A stretch of 64,000 nt of DNA from Leptodontidium sp. MPI-SDFR-AT-0119 (lineage: Eukaryota; Ascomycota; Leotiomycetes; Helotiales; Leptodontidiaceae), in contig JAHLEZ010000030.1 in NCBI GenBank assembly GCA_020726505.1, forward strand, positions 248,001-312,000. The letters are read 5' to 3'. The translations under genes and the position numbers were made by a program. Position 1 is the first letter of the stretch. The number at the start of each line of letters is the position of its first letter. The notes under the pieces are model-generated. The model worked only from the letters and a program-made list of their open reading frames with translations, did not search any database and had not been told where the DNA came from. Of this stretch, positions 51,502 through 61,089 are shown one piece after another.

Positions 51502-52459
51502 CCTTTTATTTGTGTAAGTAACTAATCCTTTTAATAATCGTCGTCGACGAAGTATTCGTTATACTAGCGCAAGGCGTTCTAAACTTGAACTTCTTATAAG
51601 CGTGGACTATAATCGATGCCGTCTAAGAGCTTATTATTTAGGTTAAAGATCTTCTCGATTCGTGAGGCTATAAACATTTAGGATATCTTAGGGAAAGAGG
51701 GGGAACGACGACGTAGGATGCGAGGAGATTAGTAGCCGTTATTACTATCGTCGTCTAGTAGTCTATTAAGATTAGGAGCGCTTTATGCCTTACCTTTGTT
51801 TAGCTCGGGGGCAGGAGTTTTTTTAATTAAGGGATAAAGGGGTGTGTCCCCTTCTTAGAAAGTTATAGATCTTAGGGCGAGTTTACGTAATAAAGGCTCG
51901 TCGGTCGTCTGTCGCTGTTATTAAAGAGATAGCTTTAACCGCTAGTTCTTTATACGACTCTCTGCGAGCTGCTCTTCTAAGATGCGAAGTCGGCTTTCTT
52001 ATAGTGTCTCTCCTATATATGTCTTTGTAGGCTTTATATTACTCCCTAACGTATTAGTGAAAGTATTAACTATAGGATTGTTAGTATCGGGAGAGTCAAG
52101 TAAAGGGACGGAAGAAGAGGCAGACGACATATTGACGTCGTTTATAGTAGGTCGCTTTACTAGAGAAGGGACGACTTTCGGCTTAACTTGGCGAGTTGAA
52201 GGGAGAGGTCTAGCGAAGAGGGGGTTTCGACTTCGTCGTATAAAGGCAGAGGTCAGGGAGGAGAATAAGGGTAATAGTAGTAAAGTAGATGTTGACTTCG
52301 CTATTAGTAAGGGTTTTGATGTTACTATTCGTTAAGCTATAAAGCTCGGTATAGGCCTTTCTTGTATTTGAGCTTCTAGGCCGTAACTACTCACAGGAGA
52401 ATTAGGGGGCGAGGGATATTTACTGTCTTCTTAGACATAAAGAAAAGAGTTGTAGATAA
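51502..52459 (-). pseudogene. Gypsy G2 gag N-terminal part, decayed
   Basis: Minus-strand reading from the ATG at 52130 shows a polar N-terminus, then a helical stretch (LRILEEQLAESYKELA, near 51930-51985) before the G3 insertion. Internal stops are present. Upstream of the ATG is the leader after the 5' LTR (TTATCTACAACTC, possible primer-binding region). Confidence 0.55.
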
Positions 52460-52708
52460 TGTGACGCTTGCCCTAGAAAGACGGCAATCACGTGTAACTG
52501 ACGCCTCACATATTAACACAAGAGACATATGACGATACTAAGTATCAACTTAGAATCTACAACTATAGAGGAAAGAAGGTAAGGAAAGAAGAAGTTTATA
52601 TACAAGAGGTCGGTATGCCTAGTACTATAGTAATCTCGGTACGTCCCGATCGGGCAATACTAAGTGGAGCCGGTGGAAATGAGGCTCTGGGCAGCGACAG
52701 TCGTCACA
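52460..52708 (-). repeat. 5' LTR of gypsy G2
   Basis: 249 bp; on the minus strand TGTGACGACTGTCGC to GCAAGCGTCACA, with a TGTATATAAAC box. It is less decayed than the left LTR. Confidence 0.9.
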
Positions 52709-52779
52709 ATTGTCACGCGTTTACATATAAAATAAGTCATATGACACACATATAATAACTTACTAAATTCTATAATTAC

Positions 52780-53868
52780 TGTGAAGGGGACAAAGCCCAA
52801 TCGTATCGACAAAAGAGCCAAAAGTAGTATTCGTTGTATATGTTCTGTGGATGTAACTCTACAGCTGGCAGCCGGCCATATAAAGGGGTAGTCAAGTCAG
52901 CTGATAAGCTCTCACGTGCCATCCCCACCACATCCGTCCCTCCCTTCAAAGGCTCTGCCCGCCCTCGGGCAGCTATCTAACCCTAAACCCGATCCTCAAC
53001 ATTATCTAAACATTCAGTTGTAGTATAATTTACATATAGAAACCAGTAACATGTAAATAACCTATCTGTCCTTCAGATGCCTCGGCGAAAGGGGGGTTAA
53101 GTGCGTGTATATGTATATTAAAGTGTACGGAGCGTCGAAGTGTGGAAATATCGTACGTAGTGTAGAGTCGAAGAGATAGCTTGCAGAGGCATATCGAAAG
53201 AGATAAGTGGTCGTAGAAGTGAGGTAAGTTGAGAAGAGCTCGTAGAGGCTATTGAAGAAGGTATATATAATGCCGCTCGGCAGAGAAGGCCAAGTTAATG
53301 GTTCTCTGAAGGTATCGTTGTCGTGTGGCAAGAGCCAAAGAGTGCTTAACGAGAGGAGGAGTATCGGAAGAGGAAGTGTACGTCGGGCAAGTACGAAGGC
53401 ATTGTATACGGAGGCATTGTCGTGTGCGAAGGCATCGTGTGCGAAAGTATTGTGTACGAGAGGTATATCTTTATGTTTCGTCAAACTTGACTGCAAATCG
53501 AAGAGAAGAGGTTCTAAGTGTTTAAGGGCCTTCGACCAAAGATACACACGCGCATCTTAACACTCCCTGCGTAGGTCACCAAAAATATATGGGAGGGACG
53601 AACCCCAATCCACACAACAAGAGGGTAGCATGTAGCGAGCCACCAGAGGAGATTCTAGGCTCTGTAAATAACAGATCAATCAAATCTAAAGATATCACAT
53701 ATCTAGAGAGTACGAATCGGCAAAGGAGGGGAGGGAAAAGGTTCTAATAAATAGAATATATCTAGTGTTGCGTTCTTGACGTTCTGTAGTCAAGTGTTAG
53801 CTCCTTATATGTGCGAAGGACCAGCGCAGTCATGTGACAAAAAGAAATCAGGGGCTGTCCCCGCCACA
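52780..53868 (-). mobile_element. Small LTR element (about 1.1 kb), little RIP, with discordant LTRs
   Basis: Plus-strand ends TGTGAAGGGGACAAAGCCC (52780) and GGGGCTGTCCCCGCCACA (53868), flanked by TTAC (52776-52779 and 53869-53872; ATTAC if the terminal A is shared). The left LTR is 52780-52932 and the right LTR about 53588-53868; both begin with a TGTG/TATGGGAGGGAC-type sequence and end CCCCRCCACA. Read on minus: a TATA-like box, the right LTR end, then TTTTTGGTGACCTACGC (possible primer site), an open frame, the purine tract GAAGGGAGGGACGGA and the left LTR. The LTRs differ strongly in length (about 153 versus 281 bp) and sequence. No reverse transcriptase, so non-autonomous. Confidence 0.6.
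53062..53547 (-). CDS. Open frame inside the small LTR element, hypothetical
   Basis: An uninterrupted minus-strand frame of about 161 codons between the possible primer site and the purine tract of the small LTR element. It has no ATG at its start (a GTG, with an out-of-frame ATG just upstream). It includes a short repeat of HNTFAHDAFAHDN character and a Leu-rich, membrane-like centre; no family recognised. Most likely it is internal non-coding sequence or a gag remnant whose start is lost. Confidence 0.25.
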   Translation of the reverse strand: MYLWSKALKHLEPLLFDLQSSLTKHKDIPLVHNTFAHDAFAHDNASVYNAFVLARRTLPLPILLLSLSTLWLLPHDNDTFREPLTWPSLPSGIIYTFFNSLYELFSTYLTSTTTYLFRYASASYLFDSTLRTIFPHFDAPYTLIYIYTHLTPLSPRHLKDR

Positions 53869-53872
53869 TTAC

Positions 53873-54473
53873 GTTGACAAGGCAATAATACCTTTTGCTC
53901 TCGTAATCGTAATACAGTTAATCTATTAAACGATTTATTTATATGTAAACAATGAAACGAGGCCTTAGTATTGCTTAACCGGAATCTCGATACCTCCCAC
54001 CCATTAGGTTCACGTGATCAGGCTCGGCTCAGCTTCGGCGGATGCCTGCTCAGGCCAAGACACACGTGATTCCTGGAATCGTAAAAGGAGGCTGTGGTCT
54101 ACTCGACTTCTTCTCGGGCCCCTGCAGGTGCAAGCAGTCTCCCTCCGCCCCATGTCCCGGCACCGATGCAACATCGCAGAATCTGCCTTCTCGGAGTGAC
54201 TCATTCGAAGCAGCACAGACAGGAGAATTCCCTTCAAAGCTTACGAAGTAAGTGGCACGGTCACCCCAGCCACCCCAGCCACCCCGGGCTTACCCTGCGT
54301 AATTGACTCAACGGCTCCAGGAAGATGAATATACAAAGGAGAGGCCTTCACAACAATCCACACGTGCAGGATGTTTGTTCTTTGTAAAGAGTCTCCATCG
54401 CTGGCTCTAATTGTAACAGGTGCCATGCCATGTAAGCACTCTGGGTAGAAAAGACCCTCCAAGTTCAGCAGCC
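53873..54473. promoter_or_regulatory. Upstream region of the Zn2Cys6 regulator
   Basis: Base composition returns to normal near 54.0 kb. There is a short tandem of CCACCCCAG at about 54260-54288 and a 7-codon upstream open frame at 54425-54448 (ATG to TAG), ending 25 bases before the main ATG. Longer open frames here on both strands have no recognisable motif. Confidence 0.5.
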
Positions 54474-56263
54474 ATGGTCTTCGAGCCGTCCAGCAAGTCC
54501 CCGCATCCACAGGGCAAAAAAGCAAGAGCAAAATTCCCTAAAGTCCGTACTGGGTGTCTGACATGGTGCGTACTACTTACTTCCTCCCTTCTGACACATC
54601 TATGGACTAAGGCAATGTCTGATTCTGACCTGGCTCTTGTGACAGCAAGTAAGTATTTCTTGAGGACCCTCAGTTTTCCTCACTGCCCCCTTAGTATCTC
54701 CACTTCAACTAACACTGTCAAAGGGCCCGGCATAAGAAATGCGACGAGGCGAAGCCCACCTGCCAGCGCTGCTGGGACGGCAAGTACAAGTGCGATGGCT
54801 ACCTCCAAGTCGAAGAACCACCACCATGGAATCAGCGACACCCTCCCAGCAAGTCGACGACGTCTCAAGAGCTAGATGCTTCGAAGCGAGCCATGAACTT
54901 CCTCTACCCATCCAACCTTGGGGCAATGCCGGGCAGCCGGCGAGAGAGTTCCATCTTCTTTCACCTCACCTCCTGCACCGTGAAGGACCTAATAGGATAT
55001 TCTCCCTCTCTAACCCATTTCTGGTGCGACTACGTGTTGCCATTCGGCCACATGGCGAGCCCCGTCAGGCACGCTCTCATCTCTCTCGGCGCTTCACATA
55101 GGTCTTTCCTGTTGAAGGACTCTTCCGATATCAGCCTCTCCGAGAAGCAGAGTTACGATAGATTCGCCATTCAGCAGTACAACAAGGCAATATCTGACCT
55201 CACCCCGTTCATGACCGATCCTTCTTCACTCGGCCTCCAGGCCATTCTCACCTGCTGCCTGATCTTCGTCTGCATAGACAACTTGAACGCTCGTTATGCC
55301 AGCGCCATCCGGCACTTGCGGGCCGGCTCTGACATCCTCTACTCATTACAGGACTCAGAAGTGGCTTCCGCTGCTGAGGGAGCAGGTTCACTCCAAGTCA
55401 AGAAGCCCACAAATATAAGGTGCGATAACGATGCACTCTGCAGTCTCTCTGACATGTTCGCGCGTCTCGGTCTCGATGCGTCCCTCTTCGTGGACAGCCG
55501 GCTTGTCCGTCACCGGGGCTTCTCTACTTACGGGTTGGTGACGCATGACGGCATTCATGAGCCTTTCCAATCTTCTTCCGTAGCCAGTGGCGAGCTACTC
55601 AAGTTTGATCTGGACCTCCAACACTTTTGGTACCCGGCTGATGGCAGCCACTGCTCCACGTCGCCGCAAGATGAAGTGTTTGGACTGGGGGAAGCAGCAT
55701 CGTGTCCGATGCCAGAGGAGCGACGTCACGAGTTCCAGAACTTCTGCGGTCGGTTTGATCGATGGACCACCCGCTTCAACCTATATCTGGAGAACATCAA
55801 CCACACATCAGTTTCCGATGCAGAATTCAACGAGGCTATGGTACTGTCGCTACACCAGAAGGTATGGTCGGCCATAATGAAGCAAGGGCCGTGCTGTGAT
55901 GTTCCTTTAGATCGCCAGGAGTTTGAAGGCATTCTCAATCAAGTCGAGCTCGTCATCCTCGCCGACAGTAGCAAGGCGCACCCCATCTTCAGCTTTGACG
56001 CCGACACAATTCCTCCTATTTCATTCGTGGCTGCATTCTGTGACGACTTCGACCTAAAAATGAGGGCTATCGCTATGTTACGATCGATCAACCGGAGTGA
56101 AGGTGTATGGGATAGCAAGAGGATGGCTGATATGTACGAGGCGGCGCTCATAGATGGGGAGTACAATGAAAAGACGGCGTCGGATGGATGCGCGGACTTT
56201 TGGGACACTACAGAGCTTGGACAAGCTCTGTCCGTCCCAGCAACCCCTTTTTGCACTTTTTGA
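54474..56263 (+). CDS. Zn2Cys6 (Gal4-type) fungal transcription factor, with predicted 3-nt micro-exon
   Basis: Nuclear DNA-binding regulator, predicted 544 aa. Exons 54474-54565, 54646-54648 (CAA) and 54724-56263; introns of 80 and 75 nt. The sum is 1635 nt, a multiple of three. With the micro-exon the N-terminus reads GCLTC-KARHKK-CDEAKPT-C-QR-C-WDGKYK-C, a complete C-x2-C-x6-C-x6-C-x2-C-x6-C binuclear zinc cluster at residues about 27-52, preceded by a basic KKARAKFPKVRT stretch. The rest is a helical regulatory domain typical of fungal Zn2Cys6 proteins (similar in layout to the Fungal_trans_2 class; FFHLTSCTV, FWCDYVLPFGHMASPVRHALISLGASHR near residues 100-145, LGLQAILTCCLIFVCIDN). The start ATG has a good context (GCCATGG). 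It ends 709 bases from the convergent amine oxidase gene. Likely local regulator; targets not shown by sequence. Confidence 0.85.
54646..54648 (+). other. Predicted 3-nt micro-exon (CAA) of the Zn2Cys6 gene
   Basis: Exon 1 ends CTG-ACA-TG before GTGCGT (54566). At 54641-54654 the sequence reads GACAG, CAA, GTAAGT. The next acceptor is AAAG at 54720-54723, followed by GGCCCGGCAT. Joining TG+CAA+GG gives TGC-AAG-GCC, which supplies the second Cys of the zinc cluster and the usual Lys. Direct joining without CAA would give TGG (Trp) and break the cluster and the downstream frame. Confidence 0.65.
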
Positions 56264-56972
56264 TTGTTGGGACGAGGCGTTGAGGCTTACCTTTTATGGG
56301 CGTTGGTAGAAGCATCGGGGAATATATCATTCTAAGAGAAGGATTGAGCCATCGGTGCACTGCTCGATTACTAGGACTATGTGTGCGATGATTGCTGAGG
56401 TTTCCTGTTAAAACAGTGTAAGGAGTACCTGAGGCAAAGGCCAGGAGTGGAATTTCACTTTTCACCTAGCAGGAAACTAAACATTTCCTCCATGCAATTG
56501 GATTCCACCATCAAGTTGCCAGCTCCTACTTCTAAGGGAGCGCGCACCTAGCCGAGGCCAAGTCAAGTTGATACAGCGGTTCTATCTGGTCCTCAAGCCA
56601 AGAGGGTGAGTGGCTTGGGTTGGAGGGCCTGGATGCATTCGGCACGTCTGATAAATTTATAAAGATAACTAATCAGAAGCCGGCCTGTATTAATACTGAT
56701 CCGACAACTCCTTGGGTGTTTCTTGACGGAAATGACGTTGGGTGGAGATGTCAGTATTCAACGTATACAGGCATCATGCACGGCGTTGTGTATGGGTGTG
56801 ATGTGGCAGACAGTCAACACTGAGCTTAATTGGACTAAGTAATGTATGAAATCGAACACCCGCAATCAGACTATCACTAGAATATGCAACATCAAGCTAC
56901 ACTGAGAAAACTACTAAAGCCCTAAAGAAGTGAATATACTCTTACTCCCAACACGTAAACCGAGCCTACTAA
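56264..56972. other. Convergent intergenic region, no gene seen
   Basis: It holds the 3' regions of the regulator (plus) and the amine oxidase (minus). A 67-codon plus-strand frame at 56620-56823 has no recognisable motif and is probably chance. Confidence 0.5.
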
Positions 56973-59900
56973 CTAACCAATGCGGTTAGGCCGCGTCCCA
57001 TCGTACGGGAGCTTGTGGACCGCAATGGTTGCGTTCAAGATCTCAGCCTTGGGGTCAAGCTGGCTCTGCAAACAAACTTCATATCAGCACGGGCTTTATC
57101 CAACTCATCTTCAGCCGAAAGGGGCTAGTAATAGCATACCAAGTCCACCGAGCACGTCACGTGCTTAGCGCCGAACTCTGTAACAGAGCGATTGCCCCCG
57201 GAGTCGCTGTTGATACGGATCTGCTGCGTGGTGGCGCGCGACGGATCCCCCGGCAGGTAGTTGAATGGCTCGATGGTCATGGCCGAGTGGGCGGTCGAGA
57301 ACACGGTGTTGGGTAGATCGCCCGTGTGCGGCATGTGGTGCATGCCCAGGTTGAACCAGACAACGCTGCCAAGTTGGTGAGTCCATGCGGACAGAGAGAG
57401 ACGGGCAAGGAGAGGAGGGCTGCTTACAGGTCTTGCTGGTCGAGAGATTCGCCGTCGAAGTACTTGGCGAAGTCCACTGCCGGGTTGGCCGGGTCAAGCA
57501 GGTTATACGGGTTGGCTGCGCGAGCTTCGGTGTCCTTTTGCTTGGTCACGTAGAAGTGGTGGTCGGCGTGGTTGGCGGCGTTTTGGGTGACGGATGAGTT
57601 TTGGATCGTAAGGGCAGCGACGCCAGCGGCTAAGATCGTTCGATGTAGTCAGCACATCAGCGTATCAGTACTTTGTAGTAGCCCCTCTAGGGTCAACATA
57701 CCGGGCATGAACCTGTACCCCGGGGCTTCGCCATACTTGTTCTTGGCGTCCTTGTTGACAACAGCATACATTGAGTTGCCGTTGGGAGACCAGTTGATCT
57801 TGGCCTCGTCCTCGGTGGCAATGAACGACTTCTTAGCCTTCATGGTGTTCCGCGGCTTTCCGTCGTTCCAGACATAACTGCTCATGATTCAGCCTTGACT
57901 TCACAATTGCCGGGTGAACGCTTACGTCTCAGTGGTAGGCACAAACTCGACCTTTTGCAGCGAGTTCTTCTCGCCCAAGATATCGAAGTCGGCCTTGAAG
58001 GTGAGGACGTGGTCGTGCATGGATCCAGACAAGTTGTCGTAGATATTGAACCCATATTCTTCATTCTTGGCGACGTAAGCGGCCTGAATGTACCCAGAGG
58101 CTCTGGCCCCAACGGTGATAGAGCCATCCATCCGAAACTCATAGGTTGTCTGGTAATCGTAGTTCCCTACCGTTGTGACAGACCGAAGCTTGAAAGCAAT
58201 ATTTTTCGTGATGCTGGTAAAGCCCGGGCCTGAGTGCCTCTGAATGGGCAAGTCCTCGTTTATCTCAAACATGCCTGTGGCAACGTTAGCAGAAAGACCC
58301 GCTCAAGGGAGACGGTACTGGACTTACAGATCCCGTTTGGTTGGGTACGTCTCGTAGTTCCGTCCATGTATGCGGTGTCCAAGTAGGTGGAGTAAGCTGG
58401 ACAGTCATAACCTGCCATCCCGTGAGCTCGTGTCGGGGTTGACACAAATTGGAGAGTGTTCTTTACCATTTACCAGGGAGACTATGCTGGACCCAAACCC
58501 ATATGTTGTGTCGAAGTAACTGAACATGTGAGCGCGTGATGGCTACCTGAACTGAACGACCTACCATGTGCCAGATTGGATTGGATCGATGCCCCTGCAA
58601 GAATGAATTAGTGTCTTTCCGCAACCGCTGTGGAAGTAGTTCCTCACGAATAATGGGCAAGCGCTTCCTCCATGCCAAGCTGGAAAATGTAAGCTTTCAA
58701 TTCCAAAGGTCGACGGGGGGGGGGAGATGCCAAGTACCTCGTAAATAATTCGCTTGCCCTTGTACTTGATATCAAACAACCTAACCCCCATATCGCGACT
58801 GACCGAGACGTAGAAGCTGAAGTCCACTAAAAGGTGGTTAGCCTGGCTTTGTGTGTGATGTTTGCCGGAAGGAGACTGGGACCTACTCCAGGACACGAAG
58901 TTCTCCTTCGTGTCTACAGAGAATCTCTTGGCTCCAGGCTGGACGGAGACCGGAGGTGGGAGCTCATCGAACGGCAGCGCATCCCCAACCTTTACGAGTT
59001 GTGCCCACGAGCCATCAACAACCATTCCCAGCTTCTCAAAGCCAGATTGCGTCGCGGCCGTCTTCAACTCATCAATGCCTCTGTAGAAGATGTTGTTGTA
59101 CAGCCAGCCTGTAATCTTCCACTTTGAAGGATCGCGGCCGGTCCGGTCGGTTCTCACATAGAGTCCTTGCGGCAGTATCGTGCCTGTGTCAAAGAGACCA
59201 GTCGAGCTGCCCGTGAAGCCTTGCCACACCGTGACCTGGCCGTTTTCTTCTCGGGTAGGCGAAACCGTCGTGAGACTGAAGTCGTCGGCACTCTAATAGA
59301 AACAAAAGTCAGTAAAAATCTCCTTCTGCACTCCCATCATGAACTCAGCATAGCATACCATGTTCCATAGGATTTTGATGATGCCGGCAGCTTGCGACGT
59401 GATAGTACTGCTCAAGTCGGCTGCGTCGTCCGAGTCATAAACCCGAAGTCTGTTGTCGGGCTTGCGAGTGGACAAGAAGGTCAGCGGCTGAGCCTTGGTC
59501 TGGTTTCCTTGCGCTAGAGGCCCGATCATGTACTCTTGAATATACGGCTCCATGGAGGTACCGAATGTCAAGGTTGCACGGGCGTAACGCGGAGGAGCAG
59601 CTCCCTTGCCCGCTAGAAATGGGAGAACATCAGACTTGTTGGGCTGTAGAAGATCGATGCCAATACTTTGCACAATATTAGCCTAGCCGTAAGAGAATGG
59701 GCCGGTGGAAGGGGTCCATACAGAGTGTTGTCCCAACTTAAAGGCACCGCACCCGTGTCAGCCAAAATGTGCGAAACGAAAGAATGTGTTGGGAAGTCTA
59801 CCTTCCGCCATCGCGGGTCAAGTTCAACTCCTTGGACTTGTAAAGAAAGTCGATGGCATCAGCCATTTCTTGGTTCGTTAAGCCCGCCCAGATGTTCTTG

Positions 59901-60079
59901 GAAGTGGCGTCTACGGTGGGTTGGGTGACCTTGCACACGCCATCGCCGGCTTGTCGTGAGAGGATGCCACGGTACTGCGACTCGATGGGCGCACGATGTT
60001 CGACACGATGTCCGGAGACCGTGGCGATCGTGGCCAAAGACCCGAGGAAGGGCAGAACGAATGAAGTATCTCGTCGCAT
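56973..60079 (-). CDS. Secreted copper amine oxidase (topaquinone enzyme), 14 exons
   Basis: Oxidises primary amines to aldehydes with release of ammonia and hydrogen peroxide, using Cu(II) and a Tyr-derived topaquinone. Predicted 779 aa. Exons (minus): 60079-59802, 59736-59722 (15 nt), 59665-59359, 59292-58887, 58826-58738, 58679-58648, 58594-58565, 58519-58467, 58411-58328, 58274-57926, 57877-57702, 57629-57428, 57365-57140, 57065-56973; sum 2340 nt, in frame throughout. Hallmarks: N-terminal signal peptide (FVLPFLGSLATIATVSG), WDNTLIGIDLLQPNK across exons 2-3, WMDFSFYVSVSRDMGVRLFD, catalytic Asp in YFDTTYGFG, topaquinone Tyr in VGNYDYQ, Cu ligands HDH in GSMHDHVLTF and a His in GMHHMPHTGD. 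The start at 60079 gives the signal peptide; an in-frame ATG at 60118 is possible. All key residues are present, so it is probably functional. Divergent to the FAD oxidase. Confidence 0.93.
59722..59736 (-). other. 15-nt exon 2 of the copper amine oxidase
   Basis: On the minus strand TTTAAG, then TTGGGACAACACTCT, then GTATGG. It links LNLTRDGG (exon 1, phase 2) to IGIDLLQPNK (exon 3, acceptor GTGCAAAG with GGCTAAT branch-like sequence 13 bases before) and yields SWDNTL-IGIDLL, the conserved start of this fungal amine-oxidase domain. Confidence 0.8.
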
Positions 60080-60329
60080 TTTCAACAACACAAAGCTCTG
60101 GACAAATGATGTAGGCAAAGGAAAGAAAGAGTTCTAGTGTATTGCGATGATCCCAACATCGTGTAGACTAACGACGGAAAGCAGTTGATGTTAAATACCT
60201 TTCATGACCATCGAAGAAATTCAAGTTCTCTCATGAACAGACGTCGCGTCAAGGCATCGAACTACAACGGGCTAGCTTGTAGAAGGAAGTAGATTCACGC
60301 TCCGACCCGCCGGCTGTGATTGGCTGTGG

Positions 60330-60346
60330 CGGATAATGCAAGGCCG
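60330..60346. promoter_or_regulatory. CGG-N11-CCG site 1 (candidate Zn2Cys6 binding site)
   Basis: CGG at 60330-60332 and CCG at 60344-60346, exactly 11 bases apart; spacer ATAATGCAAGG. CCAAT box (ATTGG) just to the left. Confidence 0.6.
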
Positions 60347-60486
60347 TGCGGCAGTAGGGCTGAGAGGTGACGATGATTACTATTTTGATAATTTCCTCGA
60401 TGTAAGCGAGGTATGATCCTACTTACCCCTGAACAACGTTATTTAGCGGAGATGTCTTCGACCCCGCCGGCTGTGATTGGCTGTGG

Positions 60487-60503
60487 CGGATAATGCTAGG
60501 CCG
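60487..60503. promoter_or_regulatory. CGG-N11-CCG site 2
   Basis: CGG at 60487-60489 and CCG at 60501-60503; spacer ATAATGCTAGG, one base different from site 1. CCAAT box at the same offset. Confidence 0.6.
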
Positions 60504-60698
60504 TGCGACTGCTAGTCTGCGGTAGTTGGGCTGAGAGGTGACAATGAGTACTGTCTTAATAATTTCCCCGATGTAAGCGAGGTACGATCCTACTTACCCC
60601 TGAATAATGCTATTCAGCGGAGATGGGTAGTTAGCAAGGGAGTTCAGCTAATGAAATCTGCTGCTTTCTTCGACCCCGCCGATTGTGATTGGTTATAG

Positions 60699-60715
60699 CG
60701 GACAATGCCAGGCCG
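60699..60715. promoter_or_regulatory. CGG-N11-CCG site 3
   Basis: CGG at 60699-60701 and CCG at 60713-60715; spacer ACAATGCCAGG. Both triplets and the spacing are kept although the surrounding copy is diverged and truncated. Confidence 0.6.
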
Positions 60716-61089
60716 TGCGACTACTGGCCGTTCAACCGCTAGTCTGCGGCAGTGAGGCTGAGATCTCGCTATATATTATTATTTAATGTTTGAGGAATAT
60801 GGTTGTAGAGAGGAGGTTTAGTATTTAGCGTATCTTTAAGGGTGGAAGTTATTAAGTTGAACTTGTGTGGTGGGCCTTTTTTACTTGTAAATTTGTCTTT
60901 TCATTCATAGCTCCGGCCACTAGCCTGTATTACCACGGGTGGATGTATATAACCTGCGAAGATGCAGTCAATTCATATCTCCATCTGCCTCTGGTCACCA
61001 GCATCCTCTTCTCAGGAACGAACAATATATCCTGTACCTTGATCCTTTGTCGAGCCCTTTGTCTCGTAAAGCTTTGAAATCTTCCCGTC

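Larger units (their letters stand above)
36907..52708 (-). mobile_element. Gypsy retrotransposon G2 (minus strand), containing gypsy G3
   Basis: LTRs 36907-37155 and 52460-52708, 249 bp each (TGTGACGCTTGCC to GTCGT(C/T)ACA as written on plus). The target duplication ATTGT is exact (36902-36906 and 52709-52713). A minus-strand polypurine tract (GGAGGGAGGGGTAG) abuts the left LTR, so transcription runs right to left. Gag starts at the ATG at 52130 (MSSASSSVPLLD) and resumes past the nested element at 43.1 kb; reverse transcriptase about 39.6-40.2 kb (ALILFIKKPNSSLRLCINFR; active site YLDN at 39681-39710); integrase about 38.2-38.4 kb (KDKHRFDNVLVFINRFSKQ). Many stops at former Trp/Gln codons. 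The host length without G3 is about 7.5 kb. Confidence 0.85.
60303..60760. promoter_or_regulatory. Triplicated promoter repeat between divergent oxidase genes
   Basis: Copy 1 is 60303-60454, copy 2 60458-60625 and copy 3 (first part only) 60671-60760. Each starts CGACCCCGCC-like, then GTGATTGG (CCAAT box on the minus strand), a CGG-N11-CCG motif and GTGCG. Copies 1 and 2 also share GATGTAAGCGAGGTA-GATCCTACTTACCCCTGAA and AGCGGAGATG. Copies 2 and 3 share GCTAGTCTGCGG. The repeat lies 224-681 bases upstream of the amine oxidase start and 330-787 bases upstream of the FAD oxidase start. Confidence 0.85.

Noticed and set aside
53252..53560. 102-codon plus-strand frame
   Set aside because: Opposite strand of the small LTR element interior; the element's promoter, primer site and purine tract point to the minus strand.
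57165..57497. Alternative frame in the last part of the amine oxidase
   Set aside because: It reads through an intron in another frame; the copper-site motif GMHHMPHTGD is in the overlapping frame.
60865..61077. 70-codon plus-strand frame ahead of the FAD oxidase
   Set aside because: It lies in the promoter/leader, shows no motif, and the signal peptide start at 61090 explains the gene.
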